Origin: Gorsachius magnificus
Lineage: Eukaryota > Chordata > Aves > Pelecaniformes > Ardeidae
Direction: 5' to 3'
Assembly (NCBI GenBank): GCA_034008185.1
Contig: CM067082.1
Span: 154,263,895-154,327,894, forward strand
DNA: 64,000 nucleotides
Of this stretch, positions 59,501 to 64,000 are shown one piece after another; the stretch's first letter is position 1; each line of letters begins with the position of its first letter. The position numbers and the translations under genes are program-made. The notes under the pieces were generated by a model. That model did not search any database, was not told the origin of the DNA, and saw nothing but the letters and a program-made list of their open reading frames with translations.

Positions 59501-62389
59501 AGAATGGAGAACACAAACAATCACAAGACTTCTGTAAGGGAGGATTTCTAAAAAACACCATAAAATAAGATTTTCCACCACACCTGCGGCACTGAGTAAC
59601 TGCCCATTATTTCAGGAACCTTCTGGGGAGCTGACATGGTACCACATGCCTAATCATGCATGCTGCCACAATTCTTGTTCTTAATATAAATGCTGTATAA
59701 CTACAAATAACAGGTATGTAAAAATGAAAGATAGCTTTAGTGGGAGCTAAGATGCATTATTCACTGAAAGCTGGTTAAAAAAAGCAGCTCAAAAAGCTTG
59801 GGAGAAGGAAGTACAGAACAGGTAAAGACAATCAGCTGAACTGTGGGCATCAGAGTCCATCCAAACCATGGGTCTTCCACAGACATAATGTGTAACCTCA
59901 GACAAATAATCTAATTTCTATGTATGTTACCTCAAGATCATTTTTTAACCCAGCTGCTGTTTGTCTAGGTGTCTATGAAGACAGTAGTTTTCAAACTATG
60001 AAACTGAGAAAGAGACCATTCTTATCTTCCACTCCAGTCTGTCCTGGGCACACACACACACAAAAAACCCAACCCTAAAACCCAGAAAGGATTCAGGGTC
60101 TCAGATCCTAGTGATTGTCTCTCTATCTATGTATCTGCAAGGCTGAGGCTTGAGGCTTCCGTCATCTAAGGCATAATCTGGCTGTTATCTCATCACACGA
60201 ACAACCCAGCTCTTGGCCAAGGACACTACCAGAATGTGAACAAACCACAACAGAAAGTGATTTGCCTCTCTTCTAGATCTCATCTATCTGTGCTGGTAGG
60301 TAATCCCATTGCATAAAGAGAACGTGACTCAGTCTGTAGAGGCTGGATGCCATGGGAAAATCGGATGGGAAATATCAAGGAAGGTATCCAAGGAGAAGGC
60401 AAACTGGGCTAAATCAGTTAGACATCTCAGCTATTCTTGGTCAAATCACAGTGTCTGACAGGAGAGATGTAATATAACCATTTTTGTCTCTTTAAACCAA
60501 CAACTTCAAAGCCTCTTTTTACAAGAGCTTTCAAATTTCCTTGGAGATGTAACCAAGATCTGTAACCATGACATGTTTTCAGCAATTTTTTGTGAGGACA
60601 TCAATTAAGGCAGGACAGTGTTATTATAATATTTGACTATGAAGCCTAACACAAACATAATTCCAGTCAAACATAGTATACTTTCAAACAGATATACTTG
60701 CTAGTAAATAGATATCTGTTTTCTTCAAAGATCTATGGCATAGATGTCCCATGCATAGCAGCAGGTATAAGCCTGAACTGCAGGACAAATGTTCAATATT
60801 TGGGTTCCTAAAGGTAAATGGATGAAGTAAAAACTAAATATTTAAGTAGCCACTTAAGCTATGGGTGCTTGAGGTACCCAATCTTTCATATTTAGCAGAA
60901 GATGGAGGACGGCAGTTTTTGCAAGTGGGAGAAAGTTAAATATCAAAATGGAAAAAAAAAGCTTTAAGTGATGCTCCTCCTCCCATCTCCTATCTCTCAG
61001 CCTTCCATTCTGAGTACAACCTCAGATCCTGAAGCACTGACCCGCCTCACCACCTCCTCAAATCCCTAATCCTGCAATATCAGTTGGCAAACTTCTTTAG
61101 TCAGCCCTCTGAAATTATCATAGACTTCTAATATAGGAAGATGTTAAATGCTAATATCTAATACTAGGTATCTTACTCCCAGTAGGCCAAGACTTCCTGA
61201 AATAGCTGCACCCTCCAAGAAAAGCAAGTGATGGGCCAGACAGCCATAAACAGAATTTTACAGTGCACCCCCAACTCTTGGCCTGTGACCTCTCTAAATC
61301 AATGATGTTTGCTAATCTGGCCATATCAGTGTTTCCTGTTTCCAGTAAAACGTATCACCCTTTAAGCCTCAAAATAACTTGACCCAGTTAAGTGGAATCA
61401 TTCTAAAGAGGATTTCAATGTTTCTTTAAATTTGCTGCATTTTTTTTTTCCTTTAACTGGTCCTGTATTTTATGCGATAGGGGCAGAATATTTGTTTATT
61501 AGCGAGTGGATCCCCATGTTGGTTTCTTTTTATGAATAAAGGATCTCTCTTTGGAGTTATTCACATCTTGTATTTGCCCAGACCTACTTTCTATTGTGCT
61601 GAACAAAACCTTTGAGAAGAAGGTATTTTTTAAGGGATTTCAAAAGTGTATTAAGGGAAGCCTTACTCTGCAGATTTCTTTGTAAACTGCTAATGCATAT
61701 TTAAATTGTACTTTTCGTAGTAGACAGGAACCTCTAACAGCAGATAAATCGTGAACTGCTTTATGTATGGGACATGCTTTATATTTATCAATTTGAAGCA
61801 CTACTATATTAATTTCTTCAGAAGAACCAAAATAGGCAGACATACTCTAAATTAAAAATAAAAATATTGTTTTGCTATGACATCCTCAAAGGCAGCATAA
61901 GTGGCTCTAGGAAGATCATACAGGTGACCAGAGGACATCCTCCACAGGTTTGAGCTCTGGAACTTGGAGATGGCTTCCTCAATTTAAAAAAAAAAAAATA
62001 AATAAAAATTTCATTCTTAGTTCATGCTTAGGGGATGAGTGGACAGCAGGTCTGGGCCTACGCCAAGACCTCCTGAGCAAACTGGGCACAGCCCCAGAGG
62101 AGCAGCTAACATGAGCTCCAGGGTGAAGTGTTGGGCAAGCATTGGGCTTGCACTGAAAGAGAAAGAGTTTATTAGAAACTGATATAAGAGTGCACTCAGG
62201 GACTGCGAGGGGTCTTGGTTATTTAACACTTGCCAAAAGGAGAGCAGCACACTGCAAAGCTGAGCTCAGCCCAGCATCATCCTTTGCCCCAGTGTAATCA
62301 GGGGGAGGAGAATGAACCCATGCTATTTTAGGTATTGTCCAAAAGTCATGTTGTTTTGCCAGCGAACTTTCCAACCAGCCTTAGGCGGG
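59501..62389. other. Unique-looking AT-rich DNA
   Basis: No gene is recognised. A short CA run lies near 60050-60062, an A8 run near 60952, a T10 run near 61440 and an A-rich tract at 61985-62007. The stretch at 62020-62330 is richer in GC with GCTGAGCTCAGC-type words and could be an unrecognised repeat next to the LTR. Confidence 0.4.
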
Positions 62390-62942
62390 TGTCGTGGTTT
62401 AACCCGGCTGGCAACTCAGCACCACGCAGCCGCTCGCTCACTCCCCCCCTCCCTCAGTGGGATGGGGGAGAGAATCGGGAAATGGGAAAAAAGGTTAGAG
62501 CCGAGGGCTGAGATAAAGACAGTTTAATAAGAGAAAATAATAATAATAGTAATAATGAGAATGATAACAAAATATACAGAATATACAAAACGAATGATGC
62601 ACAATGCAATTGCTCACCACCCGCCGACCGATGCCCAGCCCGTCCCGAGCAGCGATCAGTACCCGAGCGACCGACCGACCCACCAACCCCCCCGAGCATG
62701 ACGTTATCTGGTATGGAATAGCTCTTTGGACAGTTTGGGTCCTAGCTGTGCTGTACTCCCAGCTTGTTATGCACCTGGCCGAGCAGGAGAAGCTCAAAAA
62801 GTCCTTGAGCAGTCTGAGCACTGCTTGGCAACAACTAAAAACATCAGCGTGTTATCAACATTCTTCTAGTACTAAATCCAAAGCACAGCACTATGCTAGC
62901 TTCTGTGAAGAAAATTAACTCTATCCCAGCCGAAACCAGGAG
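62390..62942 (-). mobile_element. CpG-rich ERVL-type solo LTR, minus strand
   Basis: On the minus strand the LTR begins with TCCTGGTTTCGGCTGGGATA and GAGTTAATTTTCTTCACAGA and ends with GCCGGGTTAAACCACGACAC, the standard ends of this avian family. ATTAAA is present (reverse complement at 62523-62528). The U3 CATGCTC block is kept, but the TATAAAG that follows it in the 48.6-kb copy is replaced by G-rich GGTCGGTCGG repeats. An AAT-rich stretch lies at 62534-62556. Most CpGs are undecayed, suggesting a recent insertion. The ends are clean, so it is a solo LTR; no retroviral genes lie on either side. Confidence 0.88.
62534..62556. repeat. AAT microsatellite-like stretch in the LTR
   Basis: About six AAT-type units with one GT interruption lie within the U5/R part of the minus-strand LTR. 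It is probably a subfamily feature or a later expansion. Confidence 0.75.
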
Positions 62943-64000
62943 GAAGATTTAAAGCCTTGTAAATTTAGCAGAGATGTAATTTTTAATCATACAAGTGGTG
63001 GTAGCAGGGAACATTGGCGAGAGAGGCAGCACAATAGTGGCTAGGCTGGGGCTTGCTCGGAAAGGCAATAGTCTCACGCTGTTCTGTGTGAACAAATCTA
63101 CATGGCCAATTAATTTAGCACCAGTCCTGCCCTGAGATGGAAATAAACGATTCCACACTCCCTGTTTAACACTAACGCTCAATTTCTTGTGCTGCCAGTG
63201 GACTCAATTTGTAAGAACACAAGGTCAAAATGAAGGGTGTAGGCGTATTGCTCCGAGCGAGCATCAAACACACTAACCAGAACACAAAAATGAGAAGCCT
63301 TGACAAAAGAGATTTAAATAGAAGAAACAGATTGCAGATAAATTCTACTTTACCTCTACAAATGCAAAGAAATTTCACTACCCTTCATATAAAACAAAGA
63401 AAATAATACCCAAACGAGGATCTATGTATTTTTTACTTAAGAGAAAATTTTTACTCTTAATAGCCCTCTTATGCTTGACTTTAATTAATGTAAAATGCTA
63501 TGCAGGCAGATGTAGGTAGACAGCAAAAAGGGCCTGGGTTCAATTCTTAGATGTCACTAACAAATACCATCTTGGGGTCCCACCCTGAGCCATCTGAATG
63601 CTGGTTGAGGTGCAGTTCCTATTTGAGAACAGTAAATCAAATGGCTTAACAAAACAATGCTTTACTGAGGGGAAAAAAAGACTGACAGGAAGACAATCAG
63701 GCAAATACATGAATAACCACCAAGCATTTTCTGGAGTACATTGGTACTTCTTTAAAACCCTCCTCTCATTTTCAGGTGGGGCAACTGCCAGCCCACAGGT
63801 CACTACCCTCCTCTTGTAGTAACTCAGCGTTCCCAGTTGGCAAGATCCAATCAACACTCCTCAATAGGAGACCTTCGGTGAAGATACAGCAGACATAATA
63901 GCATGAGGTGCCCGTGATCAATACCATCAAGACCTTCCACTAGCTCATCCCACTGTTTCCACGGCTTCAGTGCTAAAAAGGCCACATAGGCAGAAGACAC
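62943..64000. other. Unique-looking AT-rich DNA at the right edge
   Basis: No gene or transposon is recognised. The longest frame, on the minus strand at 63540-63857 (105 codons), has no known domain. A short A-run lies at about 63674. Confidence 0.45.

Noticed and set aside
62604..62918. 104-codon plus-strand frame, and minus-strand frames at 62454-62821
   Set aside because: They lie within the solo LTR and are by-products of its sequence. This LTR family encodes no protein there.
1..64000. tRNA, rRNA, CRISPR, operon or mobile defence system
   Set aside because: No cloverleaf, spacer array or bacterial-type gene organisation was seen. The sequence is typical vertebrate non-coding DNA.

Overview
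This is a piece of a bird nuclear genome. The evidence is the repeat set: at least ten chicken-repeat-1 (CR1) non-LTR retrotransposon fragments, several ending in the avian 8-bp tail (ATTCTATG)n, and three copies of a long terminal repeat (LTR) family that I recognise from memory as an avian ERVL type. CR1 copies that are nearly free of stops suggest a neognath bird; I cannot name the species. Base composition is AT-rich and non-coding from about 3 kb onward, with a GC-rich start.

I found no host protein-coding gene that I can defend. Nearly all open frames are short and low-complexity. The only frame with a recognisable protein family is the 354-codon reverse-transcriptase frame of a CR1 element on the minus strand at 32014-33078. 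The window therefore looks intergenic or deep intronic, possibly starting near the 5' end of a gene.

Layout. 0.8-2.35 kb: a 63-bp GC-rich minisatellite, a CpG-dense segment with a G-quadruplex motif, then a degenerate tandem repeat of about 33 bp. 3-20 kb: AT-rich unique DNA with CR1 pieces at about 5.0 and 13.6 kb. 20.2-20.7 kb: a CR1 tail followed by internally repeated sequence of unknown class. 22.6-23.3 kb: an older CR1. 30.3-33.5 kb: a cluster of minus-strand CR1s, two of them young. 35.6 kb: an old CR1. 36.3-37.5 kb: a probable divergent LTR with an internal AT microsatellite. 43.25-43.83 and 48.58-48.90 kb: two plus-strand ERVL-type LTRs. 45.86-46.67 kb: a 30-bp degenerate tandem repeat with a C-rich tract, probably retroviral in origin. 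55.8-56.3 kb: a young CR1. 62.39-62.94 kb: a CpG-rich minus-strand LTR of the same broad family.

The rest is unique-looking AT-rich sequence. A few stretches (about 17.1, 49.2-49.8 and 56.9-57.8 kb) have the look of conserved non-coding elements, but only alignment could show that. I see no RNA gene, CRISPR array, bacterial-type operon or new defence or metabolic system here. The points most worth checking are the two back-to-back minisatellites flanking the CpG island, the intact CR1 reading frame, the CpG-rich LTR and the internally repeated segments.
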